A stretch of 64,000 bases of DNA from Desulfitobacterium hafniense DCB-2 (GTDB lineage: Bacteria; Bacillota; Desulfitobacteriia; Desulfitobacteriales; Desulfitobacteriaceae): assembly GCF_000021925.1 (NCBI RefSeq), contig NC_011830.1, positions 186,001 to 250,000 of the forward strand, read 5' to 3'. How positions within the stretch are numbered: the stretch's first letter is position 1; the number at the start of each line of letters is the position of its first letter. Made by a program: the position numbers and the translations under genes. The notes beneath the pieces are model-generated. The model saw only the letters and a program-made list of their open reading frames with translations, was not told where the DNA came from and searched no databases. This document shows, piece by piece, positions 1 through 7,711 of the stretch.

Positions 1-91
1 CAAGTGCCATAAGCCTAACTATTCAATTCCTAAGGAAGTTTAAATTTAAGTTTAATTTGTTTGAATTTTTCATTAGTAAGGAGTGGAAGTT

Positions 92-1972
92 TTGAGAACA
101 TACTTGAATACCGAAAAACACCTTATTACCTTGCAGGCTGAGTCTGAGGAAAGATTTTTAGCAGAACTCAGAGCGGGGAACTATACTGCAGAGAGTCCCT
201 TGGTAGTAAAAAATCCCTATATCATCAACCCTCTTGCAGCGGTCATCTGCTTTAACACAGATGAGGAAACAACCGCGGAAATCACAGTTAAAGGGAAAGC
301 CATAGAAGGAGATCTCAGCCATACCTTTGCGGCGGCTAAAGAGCATGTTTTACCGGTCTACGGGTTGTATGACGATTATGTAAACACGGTGGTGATCAAA
401 CTTAGCAACGGTAAAACCTCTGAAGTTAAAATTGAAGTGGAAGAGCTCAATGTCAACAAAGCTTTGTATTGCCGGACCACACCAGAGTATTTCGGCAAAG
501 ACTTCATGCTCATTTCTACCACAACGCCTCTTATTGAATCAGCACGAACAGCTGGTTTTGACTATGCCGGAGATCTGAGATGGTGCATTACCAATTTGCA
601 GAGCTGGGATATTAAGAAATTAGAAAACGGAAGATTGCTCTATACCTCTCATAGAACGGTTCAAAAACCTTACTATAACGTCGGCGTTATGGAAATGGAT
701 TTCTGTGGAAAGATTTATAAAGAATATCGTCTCCCCGGCGGCTACCACCATGATGCGGTAGAATTGGAAAACGGCAATATCCTGGCTGCCTCTGACAACG
801 ACTTCAACGATTCCGTGGAAGACTTTGTGGTCGAAATCGAGCGTGCTACAGGAGCAGTTATTAAGTCCTGGGATCTGCAGAAAATCCTCCCCAGGGGTCA
901 AGGGAAAGCAGGAGACTGGAATCATCATGACTGGTTCCACAATAATGCGGTGTGGTATGATAAACCCACCAACTCCATCACCATGTCAGGCCGTCATATG
1001 GATGCCGTCATCAACTTTGACTATGATAGCGGAGCACTGAACTGGATCCTCGGCGACCCGGAAGGTTGGTCGGAAGAATGGCAAAAATACTTCTTCAAAA
1101 ATGTAACCAAGGGAGATTTTGACTGGCAATATGAGCAGCATGCCGCCAGAATCCTGCCCAACGGCGATGTCTTCCTCTTCGATAACGGAACCTACCGTTC
1201 TAAAAATGAGGCCACCCGTGTGGACCCTGAGCAGAACTTCTCGCGCGGTGTAATTTATAGAATCGATACCGATAAAATGGAGATCGAACAAGTATGGCAG
1301 TATGGTAAGGAAAGAGGGGCCGAATTCTACTCTCCTTATATCTGCAATGTAGACTATTACGGCGAAGGTCACTATATGGTTCACTCCGGCGGTATCGCTA
1401 CTTACAGAGGCAAGCACACCGATGGCTTAGGAGCAATGCTTCTGAACAAATACAAAGATGAGCATATCCATTTAACCTTGGAATCCATCACCGTGGAAGT
1501 ACAAAATGATCAGTTAAAATACGAGCTGAAAGTTCAAGGCGGCAATTATTACAGAGCGAGAAGGGTCAGCCCATACGATGAAAAGACCAACCTCGTCCTT
1601 GGCAAAGGTGAGCTCCTCGGTGGTTTTGGCGTAACTCCTGAATTCATGAAAGTTAACTTTAAAGATGCCGAAACAGAGCTTTCGGAGAAGCATAATCTTA
1701 ATGTCATCCTTGAAGAAGACCGGCTGGCAATTCGTGCAAGCTTTAGAGAAGGCTCCCAGGTATTCCTTGAACTAAAGGGTGCGGAGCAATCCAAATTCTA
1801 TAACATTCCTACGGAAGTTCATGATGTCACAGCGGCTTGTGTCTCCTTCGAAGAGCAGAACGACAACGATTTCCAGTTCTATGTCAGCAGAGAAGGATTG
1901 TCCGGTGAGTTCGGAATCTATCTGAATATCGATAGCAAGAGATACGATACCCATTTATCAGTGAAACTCTAA
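92..1972 (+). CDS. aryl-sulfate sulfotransferase, no signal peptide
   Basis: The protein matches the bacterial aryl-sulfate sulfotransferase (ASST) family, which transfers sulfuryl groups between phenolic sulfates and phenols through a histidine intermediate on a beta-propeller. Visible family features are a histidine cluster HHDWFHNN near residue 276 and EQHAARILPNGDVFLFDNG near residue 350. A frame is open from GTG at 83, but the SD AAGGAG (78-83) overlaps that codon, so TTG at 92 (about 8 nt downstream) is the better start. No signal peptide or lipobox is visible, whereas the studied enterobacterial ASSTs are periplasmic. A hairpin follows at 1989. The family call is solid; acceptor and donor are unknown. 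Confidence 0.85.
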   Translation: MRTYLNTEKHLITLQAESEERFLAELRAGNYTAESPLVVKNPYIINPLAAVICFNTDEETTAEITVKGKAIEGDLSHTFAAAKEHVLPVYGLYDDYVNTVVIKLSNGKTSEVKIEVEELNVNKALYCRTTPEYFGKDFMLISTTTPLIESARTAGFDYAGDLRWCITNLQSWDIKKLENGRLLYTSHRTVQKPYYNVGVMEMDFCGKIYKEYRLPGGYHHDAVELENGNILAASDNDFNDSVEDFVVEIERATGAVIKSWDLQKILPRGQGKAGDWNHHDWFHNNAVWYDKPTNSITMSGRHMDAVINFDYDSGALNWILGDPEGWSEEWQKYFFKNVTKGDFDWQYEQHAARILPNGDVFLFDNGTYRSKNEATRVDPEQNFSRGVIYRIDTDKMEIEQVWQYGKERGAEFYSPYICNVDYYGEGHYMVHSGGIATYRGKHTDGLGAMLLNKYKDEHIHLTLESITVEVQNDQLKYELKVQGGNYYRARRVSPYDEKTNLVLGKGELLGGFGVTPEFMKVNFKDAETELSEKHNLNVILEEDRLAIRASFREGSQVFLELKGAEQSKFYNIPTEVHDVTAACVSFEEQNDNDFQFYVSREGLSGEFGIYLNIDSKRYDTHLSVKL

Positions 1973-1988
1973 AAATCAGGCAAAGTTA

Positions 1989-2031
1989 AAACCCTCAGCA
2001 ACTGTTCATAGGAACGGATGTTGAGGGTTTC
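1989..2031 (+). terminator. hairpin after the sulfotransferase gene
   Basis: AAACCCTCA (1989-1997) pairs with TGAGGGTTT (2022-2030). It lies 17 nt after the sulfotransferase stop. There is no long T-run after it, so termination may be weak. Confidence 0.55.
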
Positions 2032-2168
2032 CTTGTGGATGCCGGAGGTCCGGAGGAGGAAGGTTGAGCAAAGAACCGGCAATAAATAAGGAGTGATAAC
2101 GGAAAAAGGGGGTAACCTAAATAAGGCAGTCAATACTAAAATTTCTGGTTTTAGGGAGTGTTAAATTC

Positions 2169-3710
2169 ATGAAGATTGATCATACAAAGGGCAAGTATTA
2201 TCTGGATAAAAGCCAGGGCACGCCACCCTCTTTTTGGCTGGATTCCACACCCAAGACCAACTACCCTTCTTTAACAGGTGATATCTCCGTTGATGCTGTG
2301 GTAATCGGTGGGGGGATGGCCGGAATCAGCTCAGCTTATCTTCTCACCCAGGAAGGGCTTAAGGTGGCCGTACTGGAAACAGACCGCATCCTCCAGGGTA
2401 CGACAGCCTATACCACTGCCAAGCTCACCTCCCAGCACGGGCTTATCTACGATAAGCTCCTGGGGCAGATGGGAGCGGAAAAAGCAAAACAATATGCCGA
2501 AGCTAATGAATCCGCCATAGAGTTCGTGGCAAAGCTGGTGGAACGGGAGGCTATTGACTGTGACTTTACCCGGCAGCCGGCTTATATCTACACTCAACAG
2601 AATAAAAGCAAAGAGAAGCTGGAAAAGGAAATGAAAGCAGCTCAACAATGCGGGATTGATGCTCATTATGTCACTGAGCTGGACCTGCCTCTTGCCGTCA
2701 AGGGAGCTTTGCGCTTTGATCAGCAGGCCCAGTTCCATCCTCGCAAATATCTTCTCGCCCTCGCCGGCAAGATCGCGGAAAAGGGGGGGCATATTTTTGA
2801 ACAGACTAAAGCTGTGGATATCCGCGGAGATGGTCCCTTTATAGTGCTAACCCAGCAAGGCAGCAGGGTAAAGGCCGATTATGTGGTGATGGCTTGTCAT
2901 TATCCATTTAATATTTTACCTGGCCTTTACGTGTCCAGAATTTATCAGGAAAGGGAATATGCTGTAGTCGTTAAAGCAAAGGAGGCATTTCCCGGCGGAA
3001 TGTACATTAATGCGGAAGAGCCGGCCCGTTCCTTGAGGGGATTGCCGACTCCTGATGGAGAGAGAATTCTTATCGTTGGTGAAAAGCATAGAACAGGACA
3101 TGGGAAAAATCTGACTGAACACTATAAAAATCTCATGGAGTTTGCCCAAGGGCTTTTTACTGTAGAGGAATTTCCCTATTATTGGTCCACACAGGACTGC
3201 ACCACCTTGGATGACCTGCCTTACATTGGGCCAATCAGCAGGAGCAAGCCGAATCTATTGATTGCCACGGGATTTCGGAAATGGGGAATGACCCATGGTA
3301 CGGTAGCCGCTTTAATTATCCGGGATCGGATCGTAAGAGGAGCTTCCCCCTGGCAAGAGGTTTATGCTCCCTCCCGGTCAATATCTTTGAATTTCGCAGC
3401 AAGTTTTATGGCCAATAGTTCTTTGCTGGCCTTTGATCTCGTTGCGGGAAAGCTCATGAGAGGGAAAGAAATCTATAGCTTAAGACCCGGTGAGGCAGTG
3501 ATTGCCAATATGGATGGCCGTCGTGTGGGGCTTTATATGGATTCTGAGGCGAATCTGCATCGGGTGGATACCACCTGTCCCCATTTGGGTTGTGAGGTCC
3601 AGTGGAATGATGCAGAGCTGTCCTGGGATTGCCCTTGCCACGGCTCCCGCTACGATGTGGATGGCAATCCCATCGAAGGACCAACCTTAAAGCCGTTGGC
3701 GAAATATTGA
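2169..3710 (+). CDS. FAD-dependent oxidoreductase with C-terminal Rieske domain
   Basis: A two-domain protein. Residues 1-400 form a DadA-type FAD oxidoreductase with dinucleotide-binding motif VVIGGGMAGISSAYLL near residue 46. The last 100 residues form a Rieske [2Fe-2S] domain with CPHLGC and CPCHGSRYD carrying the two Cys and two His ligands. This architecture matches the YhfW-like group of Firmicutes; the substrate is not established. No signal peptide or membrane segment is seen, so it is probably cytoplasmic. The ATG at 2169 has an upstream GGGAG. A diverged copy of its last 14 codons lies at 5558-5602, which suggests that a second copy once existed nearby. Confidence 0.85.
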   Translation: MKIDHTKGKYYLDKSQGTPPSFWLDSTPKTNYPSLTGDISVDAVVIGGGMAGISSAYLLTQEGLKVAVLETDRILQGTTAYTTAKLTSQHGLIYDKLLGQMGAEKAKQYAEANESAIEFVAKLVEREAIDCDFTRQPAYIYTQQNKSKEKLEKEMKAAQQCGIDAHYVTELDLPLAVKGALRFDQQAQFHPRKYLLALAGKIAEKGGHIFEQTKAVDIRGDGPFIVLTQQGSRVKADYVVMACHYPFNILPGLYVSRIYQEREYAVVVKAKEAFPGGMYINAEEPARSLRGLPTPDGERILIVGEKHRTGHGKNLTEHYKNLMEFAQGLFTVEEFPYYWSTQDCTTLDDLPYIGPISRSKPNLLIATGFRKWGMTHGTVAALIIRDRIVRGASPWQEVYAPSRSISLNFAASFMANSSLLAFDLVAGKLMRGKEIYSLRPGEAVIANMDGRRVGLYMDSEANLHRVDTTCPHLGCEVQWNDAELSWDCPCHGSRYDVDGNPIEGPTLKPLAKY

Positions 3711-3745
3711 GATCTCTCTGTGGATACAATTTAACATTCCCTTAA

Positions 3746-3774
3746 TGGTTTTGTCCAAATTACTCATGTATAAT
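3746..3774 (+). promoter_or_regulatory. sigma-A type promoter for the Na/Pi cotransporter gene
   Basis: Perfect -10 TATAAT at 3769-3774, 17 nt after a weak -35 TGGTTT at 3746-3751. Transcription would begin near 3781, which excludes the upstream GTG at 3779 as the start of the next gene and favours ATG at 3809. Confidence 0.55.
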
Positions 3775-3808
3775 ACCCGTGACAGCTTGTCTAAGAAAGG
3801 TTGAGTTT

Positions 3809-5488
3809 ATGGATGTACAAACCATGCTATTTCACTTCCTTGGTGGCTTAGGTCTTTTTTTGTACGGTATCAAGTCTATGTCCGATGGGCTGCAGGCAGT
3901 GGCTGGCGACAGACTCCGTGTCATATTGGAAAAAGGAACAAAAACACCGCTTCGAGGAGTGCTTACCGGACTTATTGTCACCGGGCTTATTCAAAGCAGC
4001 AGCGGTACGACGGTTCTCACCGTAGGCCTTGTTAATGCGGGCTTATTAAACCTGCGGCAAGCCATTGGCATCATTATGGGGGCCAATATTGGTACCACTG
4101 TGACGGCCTATCTCATCGGTATCAAGTTGGAAGACTATGCCCTTCCTATTATTGCTGTAGGTGTACTTATCCTTTTCTTTATTAAGAACAAAAGACTTAC
4201 CTATTTTGGGCAAGTCTTATTAGGCTTTGGTTTACTCTTTTATGGTATGAGTATTATGGGAGACGGACTGGGCCCGCTCAAAGAGTCTGCGTACTTTATT
4301 GGTTTGATGAGCAATGTGGATAATAATCCCCTTTTAGGTGTGCTCATCGGCACCGTATTCACCTGCATCGTCCAAAGCAGCTCCGCTACCATCGGAGTGC
4401 TGCAGGAATTGGCCAATCAAGGGGTAGTGACTTATCAACAAGCGGTTCCCATCCTCTTTGGGGATAATATCGGAACCACCATCACAGCTCTTCTGGCAGG
4501 AATCGGTGCTTCCGTATCCGCTCGTCGGGCGGCTGCCACTCATTTTTTGTTTAATTTTATAGGGACGTTTATCTTCCTGCCCCTCACGATTTTGGGTATT
4601 TTTCCCTTAATGGTTGAACAGTTTACGAATTTCATCGCCTTCCTGATTCCCGGTGGGGGAGGGTGGGAAACCTTGGCGATCAAAATGAAAATAGCTCAGA
4701 CCCATGGTTTATTCAATATGACCAATACCCTGATGCAACTGCCCTTTGTAGGAGTATTAGCGGCTATCGTGACTAAGCTTATCCCGGAGAAGGATGAAGT
4801 GGTTGTGGATGCCAATGCTCAATATCTGGACCGGCGCTTCTTCGGCAATCCTTCTGTAGCTTTGGCCAATGCCAGCCGGGAGGTCATGCACATGGGCAAG
4901 GTGGCCGGACAAGCTGTGGACAACGCTATGAACTATTTCTTTAAGCGGCAGAGTGCAAACCGGCAATATGTGATTCAAATGGAAAGTGCCACAGACCGTT
5001 TAGAGAACCAGATCACCGAGTATGTTCTGAAAGCCACCTCCGGAACGAACCTGACCAAGGAACAGTCGGATCAGCGATATCGGGTGCTGCAGGTTATCGG
5101 GGATATGGAACGGGTAGGAGACCACTCAGTAAACCTCATCGAACTTACAGACTATGCCTTGGAGAATAAAGTTAAATTTTCGGAAGAGGCTCAAAAGGAT
5201 CTCATGGAGATGTTTGCAAATGTCCAGGATATTTATCAGGCTTCTTTAGATGCTCTTCAAAAAAATGATGTGGAACTGGCGAAAAAGGTTCTGGAATATG
5301 ATGATGTCATTGATGAAATGGAAGCCAAATTGCGGGATGGTCATATTCATCGCCTCAATGAAGGAACATGTAACGGCAGCTATGGGGCAGTCTTTTTAAA
5401 TATCATCAGCAATTTAGAGCGTATCGGCGATCATTCCGTGAATATCGCAAAATATGCTATGGCAGAGCCTAAGCATAAATTGACTTGA
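3809..5488 (+). CDS. Na/Pi cotransporter family protein with PhoU-like C-terminus
   Basis: Membrane protein of the NptA/YjbB type, coupling phosphate movement to Na+. The N-terminal half has two inverted repeats, each carrying a QSSS motif (LIQSSSGTT near residue 61, CIVQSSSATIG near residue 187) among many hydrophobic helices. The C-terminal 200 residues form two PhoU-like helical bundles with repeated ERxGDHSVN motifs. ATG at 3809 follows GAAAGG with normal spacing; a GTG at 3779 lies within 5 nt of the predicted -10 and is unlikely. It is monocistronic: a hairpin follows at 5525. Whether it imports or exports phosphate cannot be told from sequence. Confidence 0.9.
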   Translation: MDVQTMLFHFLGGLGLFLYGIKSMSDGLQAVAGDRLRVILEKGTKTPLRGVLTGLIVTGLIQSSSGTTVLTVGLVNAGLLNLRQAIGIIMGANIGTTVTAYLIGIKLEDYALPIIAVGVLILFFIKNKRLTYFGQVLLGFGLLFYGMSIMGDGLGPLKESAYFIGLMSNVDNNPLLGVLIGTVFTCIVQSSSATIGVLQELANQGVVTYQQAVPILFGDNIGTTITALLAGIGASVSARRAAATHFLFNFIGTFIFLPLTILGIFPLMVEQFTNFIAFLIPGGGGWETLAIKMKIAQTHGLFNMTNTLMQLPFVGVLAAIVTKLIPEKDEVVVDANAQYLDRRFFGNPSVALANASREVMHMGKVAGQAVDNAMNYFFKRQSANRQYVIQMESATDRLENQITEYVLKATSGTNLTKEQSDQRYRVLQVIGDMERVGDHSVNLIELTDYALENKVKFSEEAQKDLMEMFANVQDIYQASLDALQKNDVELAKKVLEYDDVIDEMEAKLRDGHIHRLNEGTCNGSYGAVFLNIISNLERIGDHSVNIAKYAMAEPKHKLT

Positions 5489-5524
5489 GAAAGGGGCTCT
5501 GAGGAATATTAAAGAATTATGATG

Positions 5525-5556
5525 ACCGTCACCTCATAATATGGGTGGCGGTTTTC
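5525..5556 (+). terminator. intrinsic terminator after the Na/Pi cotransporter gene
   Basis: ACCGTCACC (5525-5533) pairs with GGTGGCGGT (5544-5552) with one mismatch and is followed by a short T-run. Confidence 0.6.
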
Positions 5557-5557
5557 T

Positions 5558-5602
5558 CCCATTGAAGGGCCAATCTTAAAGCCATTGGAAAATCTAGGAT
5601 AG
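5558..5602 (+). pseudogene. 3' remnant of a second Rieske-domain oxidoreductase gene
   Basis: In frame, this stretch reads PIEGPILKPLENLG then stop. The FAD-Rieske protein ends with PIEGPTLKPLAKY (nt 3671-3710), and the DNA is similarly matched with mostly third-position differences. There is no upstream coding sequence, start codon or SD; it sits between a terminator and the invertible segment. The simplest reading is the last 14 codons of a lost paralogue. Confidence 0.6.
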
Positions 5603-5648
5603 ACCCAAAGTGTTGTATAAAGTCCGGAATGATAGGTAAAAATAAAAA

Positions 5649-5674
5649 TGCAACAAAATCACAATTTTGTTGCA
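5649..5674. repeat. left palindromic recombination-type site of the invertible segment
   Basis: A 26-bp palindrome: arms TGCAACAAAAT and ATTTTGTTGCA around an asymmetric centre CACA. The exact reverse complement is found at 6498-6523. Arms of 9-11 bp around a short asymmetric core fit a tyrosine-recombinase crossover site. On the minus strand it is followed by a T-rich run, so it can also act as terminator for the recombinase transcript. Confidence 0.75.
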
Positions 5675-5685
5675 TTTTTTATTTT

Positions 5686-5715
5686 AATATACCTTACTGG
5701 GGTTATGCATGTCAA
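5686..5715 (-). promoter_or_regulatory. outward-facing promoter inside the left end of the invertible segment
   Basis: On the minus strand, a perfect -35 TTGACA (complement of 5710-5715) is followed after 18 nt by -10 TATATT (complement of 5686-5691). It points left, across the left palindrome and toward the 3' side of the Na/Pi gene as antisense. If the segment is inverted, it would point right into the HD-GYP gene. Confidence 0.55.
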
Positions 5716-5767
5716 TTATAATGGGCTGAGCCCAAAGCTCCAGATATTGAAACAAAGCAAGTGATTT

Positions 5768-6328
5768 TTAAAGTTGAACTATATCGTACAATTGATCTCT
5801 CTGGTCTTGATTAATACCAATATAACGCAAAGTAACACTCTGTGAACTATGATTAAAAATATCCATGACTAGACCTATATTATACTGAGATAGTTTATAT
5901 GTCCAATAACCCCATGTTTTTCTAAGACTATGTGTTCCGAAATTCTCTATGCCTAATGCAAGGGCGGAATGTTTTAATACCCGGTATGTCTGAATTCTGC
6001 CTATATAGCCCCCTTTTTGACTCGGAAATAAATAGTCCATTAGTTCCAAGTTTTGCTTATGGATATAAATATTCAATGCTTTTCGCAAAGTATCATTCAA
6101 TTTAATTTTTTTTAATTTCCCAGTTTTTTGTTCTGTTAAAACCAAGTAATCTTTAAACTGCTTCTTGCTACCGTAAATATCGGAAACCTTAAGTGTGATG
6201 ATGTCGCTGATCCGCAATCCTGTATTAATTCCAAATTTAAAGATCATAGCATATTTAGGATGAGATTGATTAAGATGGTTATACAATGTTCGTATTTGTG
6301 CTTTATCTCGAATTGGTTCAACCGTCAT
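5768..6328 (-). CDS. small tyrosine recombinase (invertase/integrase type)
   Basis: A 186-aa site-specific recombinase with the full catalytic set: R39 (NTGLRISD), K71 (TGKLKK), H133 and R136 (THSLRKT), H160 (FNHSS) and Y169 (LRYIGI). It lacks the long N-terminal core-binding domain of phage integrases and has the size of FimB/FimE-type invertases. A longer frame begins at 6349, but the SD AGGAGG lies between the two ATGs, 7 nt before ATG at 6328, which fixes the start. It is the only gene between the two opposed palindromes (5649 and 6498), which are its most likely substrates. The base composition is more AT-rich than the flanks, consistent with transfer. Confidence 0.85.
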   Translation of the reverse strand: MTVEPIRDKAQIRTLYNHLNQSHPKYAMIFKFGINTGLRISDIITLKVSDIYGSKKQFKDYLVLTEQKTGKLKKIKLNDTLRKALNIYIHKQNLELMDYLFPSQKGGYIGRIQTYRVLKHSALALGIENFGTHSLRKTWGYWTYKLSQYNIGLVMDIFNHSSQSVTLRYIGINQDQRDQLYDIVQL

Positions 6329-6360
6329 TACTTTTCCTCCTGCATACATTTTCCTTATCC

Positions 6361-6366
6361 ATTATA
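6361..6366 (-). promoter_or_regulatory. possible -10 of the recombinase gene
   Basis: TATAAT on the minus strand, about 33 nt before the recombinase start codon. The -35 region (17 nt upstream) is a poor match, so this is weak evidence. Confidence 0.3.
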
Positions 6367-6497
6367 ATCTTAATGTTAGTAATTAAGGCTATTTGATCAA
6401 TAAAATACACCATGCTTTAAAAATTTTCGCAGAGTATTTTGGTTTAATAGAGTAAAGATAAACTTAGAAAGCTATTTATTTCGTAATACGCTATTTA

Positions 6498-6523
6498 TGC
6501 AACAAAATTGTGATTTTGTTGCA
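6498..6523. repeat. right palindromic recombination-type site
   Basis: Exact reverse complement of the left 26-bp palindrome, with centre TGTG. It ends 59 nt before the HD-GYP start codon, leaving little room for a promoter between site and gene. The sequence outside it lacks the T-run that follows the left copy, so read-through into the HD-GYP gene is plausible. Confidence 0.75.
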
Positions 6524-6582
6524 TAAATTTTTGATTTTTATATTAATTAAGAATGAAATCAAATGGAGGTGAGTCAGCAGAT

Positions 6583-7398
6583 ATGAAAAGAATTGTTTGC
6601 CCAAAGGATTATTACAATGAGCAAGGACTTCTTTTATCAGCTAAGGGAACAAAAATTACCTTAAGTCAATTTTTGAGGCTGCAGAGAAAATACGATTTTT
6701 TATCTGAGACAGAGGCGAATGAAAGAACATTGGCATCATACGAAAAAATTAAACAAAAAATATGTAGAAAAGATGAGCGATATAAACGAGCCGACGACCA
6801 ATTGCTTGACCAGGCCAGTGCCTTGCTTGTCAATATCGTATTTGAGTCAAAAAGAAAACCATGGTATATGTATCTCACAGCATTAGGCAACCATATTAAT
6901 TGGCTCTATACACACTCTATCGATGTGGCTCTTCTTTCCCTAATGATGGCTATAGAGTCGGGAGTTTCTCAAAGATCCCTTTGGGATCTTGGGGTGGGGG
7001 GGATTCTTCACGACGTTGGAAAATTGCTTATTCCTAAAAAAATTATACAAAAGCGGACAGAACTAAGTGATATAGAAAAGGACATTCTCCGGCAACACTG
7101 TGAATTAGGTGTAGAATGCACCACGGATTGTGCATTTCCGATATTAAGTCAGGACATAATAGCACAGCATCATGAAAGATTAGATGGAAGCGGATATCCG
7201 AATCAGCTGCAAGAGGGCCAAATTAATGAATATGTAAAAATCGTTATGATTGCTGATGCATTCGATACGATAACGGCAGGAAGACCATATAGAAAGACAG
7301 TGGAGGTGGAGGAAGCATTAGCCTATTTGGAAGATCAGGAGGGGGCATTTTCGAGGATGTATCTGGAGACTTTAAAGAACATCTTAGTCAGACCCTAA
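6583..7398 (+). CDS. HD-GYP domain protein, probable c-di-GMP phosphodiesterase
   Basis: 271 aa with a C-terminal HD-GYP domain: HD at residues 143-144 (ILHDVGK) and HHERLDGSGYP at 196-206, both intact. Proteins of this family hydrolyse cyclic di-GMP with a di- or tri-metal centre. The N-terminal 90 residues match no sensory domain I recognise, and there is no membrane segment. SD GGAGGTGA (6565-6572) supports ATG at 6583 over the in-frame ATG at 6553. The gene begins 59 nt after the right palindrome of the invertible segment and ends at a strong terminator, so its transcription probably depends on DNA inside that segment. Confidence 0.88.
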   Translation: MKRIVCPKDYYNEQGLLLSAKGTKITLSQFLRLQRKYDFLSETEANERTLASYEKIKQKICRKDERYKRADDQLLDQASALLVNIVFESKRKPWYMYLTALGNHINWLYTHSIDVALLSLMMAIESGVSQRSLWDLGVGGILHDVGKLLIPKKIIQKRTELSDIEKDILRQHCELGVECTTDCAFPILSQDIIAQHHERLDGSGYPNQLQEGQINEYVKIVMIADAFDTITAGRPYRKTVEVEEALAYLEDQEGAFSRMYLETLKNILVRP

Positions 7399-7425
7399 AC
7401 ATAAAGTTCACAATCCTGGAGATTC

Positions 7426-7474
7426 AAAGAAAGCCGCTCCATAATCCCAAGCGATTATGAGCGGCTTTCTTTTA
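7426..7474. terminator. strong bidirectional terminator
   Basis: AAAGAAAGCCGCTC pairs with GAGCGGCTTTCTTT, extended inward by ATAATC/GATTAT, with A- and T-runs at both ends. It serves the HD-GYP gene and the convergent small ORF at 7481. Confidence 0.85.
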
Positions 7475-7480
7475 AGTCAA

Positions 7481-7597
7481 TCACATTTTGTCGGCGTGCT
7501 TCTCTTTTTCATGATGAAGTGCATCAAACTCGAAACGGAATTTTTGGTTACAAAAAGCGCAATGGACATATTTACCGTCATCTGAGAACTTAGGCAA
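7481..7597 (-). CDS. 38-aa C2H2 zinc-finger-like small protein
   Basis: A short minus-strand reading frame encodes a 38-residue protein with C-A-F-C near residue 14, the hydrophobic spacer KFRFEFDAL and HHEKEKH, the spacing of a C2H2 zinc finger (Cys-x2-Cys then about 11 residues to the His group). SD AAGGAGGTG lies 7 nt before the TTG start at 7597; an in-frame ATG at 7630 lies upstream of the SD and is less likely. It ends at the bidirectional terminator, as an expressed gene would. The function is unknown; metal binding is inferred from the motif. Confidence 0.6.
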   Translation of the reverse strand: MPKFSDDGKYVHCAFCNQKFRFEFDALHHEKEKHADKM

Positions 7598-7674
7598 ATG
7601 AGCCACCTCCTTGGAAGAGATTTTATCCATAAATTAGCAGTTTTATACCTGAGGGGTCAAATTCTTTGCGGAAC

Positions 7675-7699
7675 CTTGCTAACATAATCTGTTAGCAAG
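7675..7699 (+). promoter_or_regulatory. perfect hairpin touching the SD of the small membrane protein gene
   Basis: CTTGCTAAC (7675-7683) and GTTAGCAAG (7691-7699) are perfect inverted repeats around ATAATCT, ending exactly where the SD AGAGGTGA begins. It may be an operator or an mRNA stem that controls translation. Confidence 0.45.
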
Positions 7700-7711
7700 A
7701 GGTGAATTATC

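Larger units (their letters stand above)
5649..6523. mobile_element. putative self-inverting DNA segment carrying its own recombinase
   Basis: The segment is bounded by two identical 26-bp palindromes whose asymmetric centres (CACA at the left, TGTG at the right) point in opposite directions. It contains a single gene, a tyrosine recombinase, and an outward-facing promoter next to the left site. Recombination between inverted sites inverts the DNA between them, so the arrangement predicts an invertible element that would place the outward promoter in front of the HD-GYP gene. Inversion itself is inferred, not seen; the alternative is a small integrative element or a decayed island. Confidence 0.6.

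Noticed and set aside
3779..3808. GTG start for the Na/Pi cotransporter
   Set aside because: It lies 5 nt after a TATAAT -10 and has no SD; ATG at 3809 fits both promoter and SD.
6393..6400. FNR-like box TTGATCAA inside the invertible segment
   Set aside because: The two half-sites lack the 4-nt spacer of an FNR site (TTGAT-N4-ATCAA).
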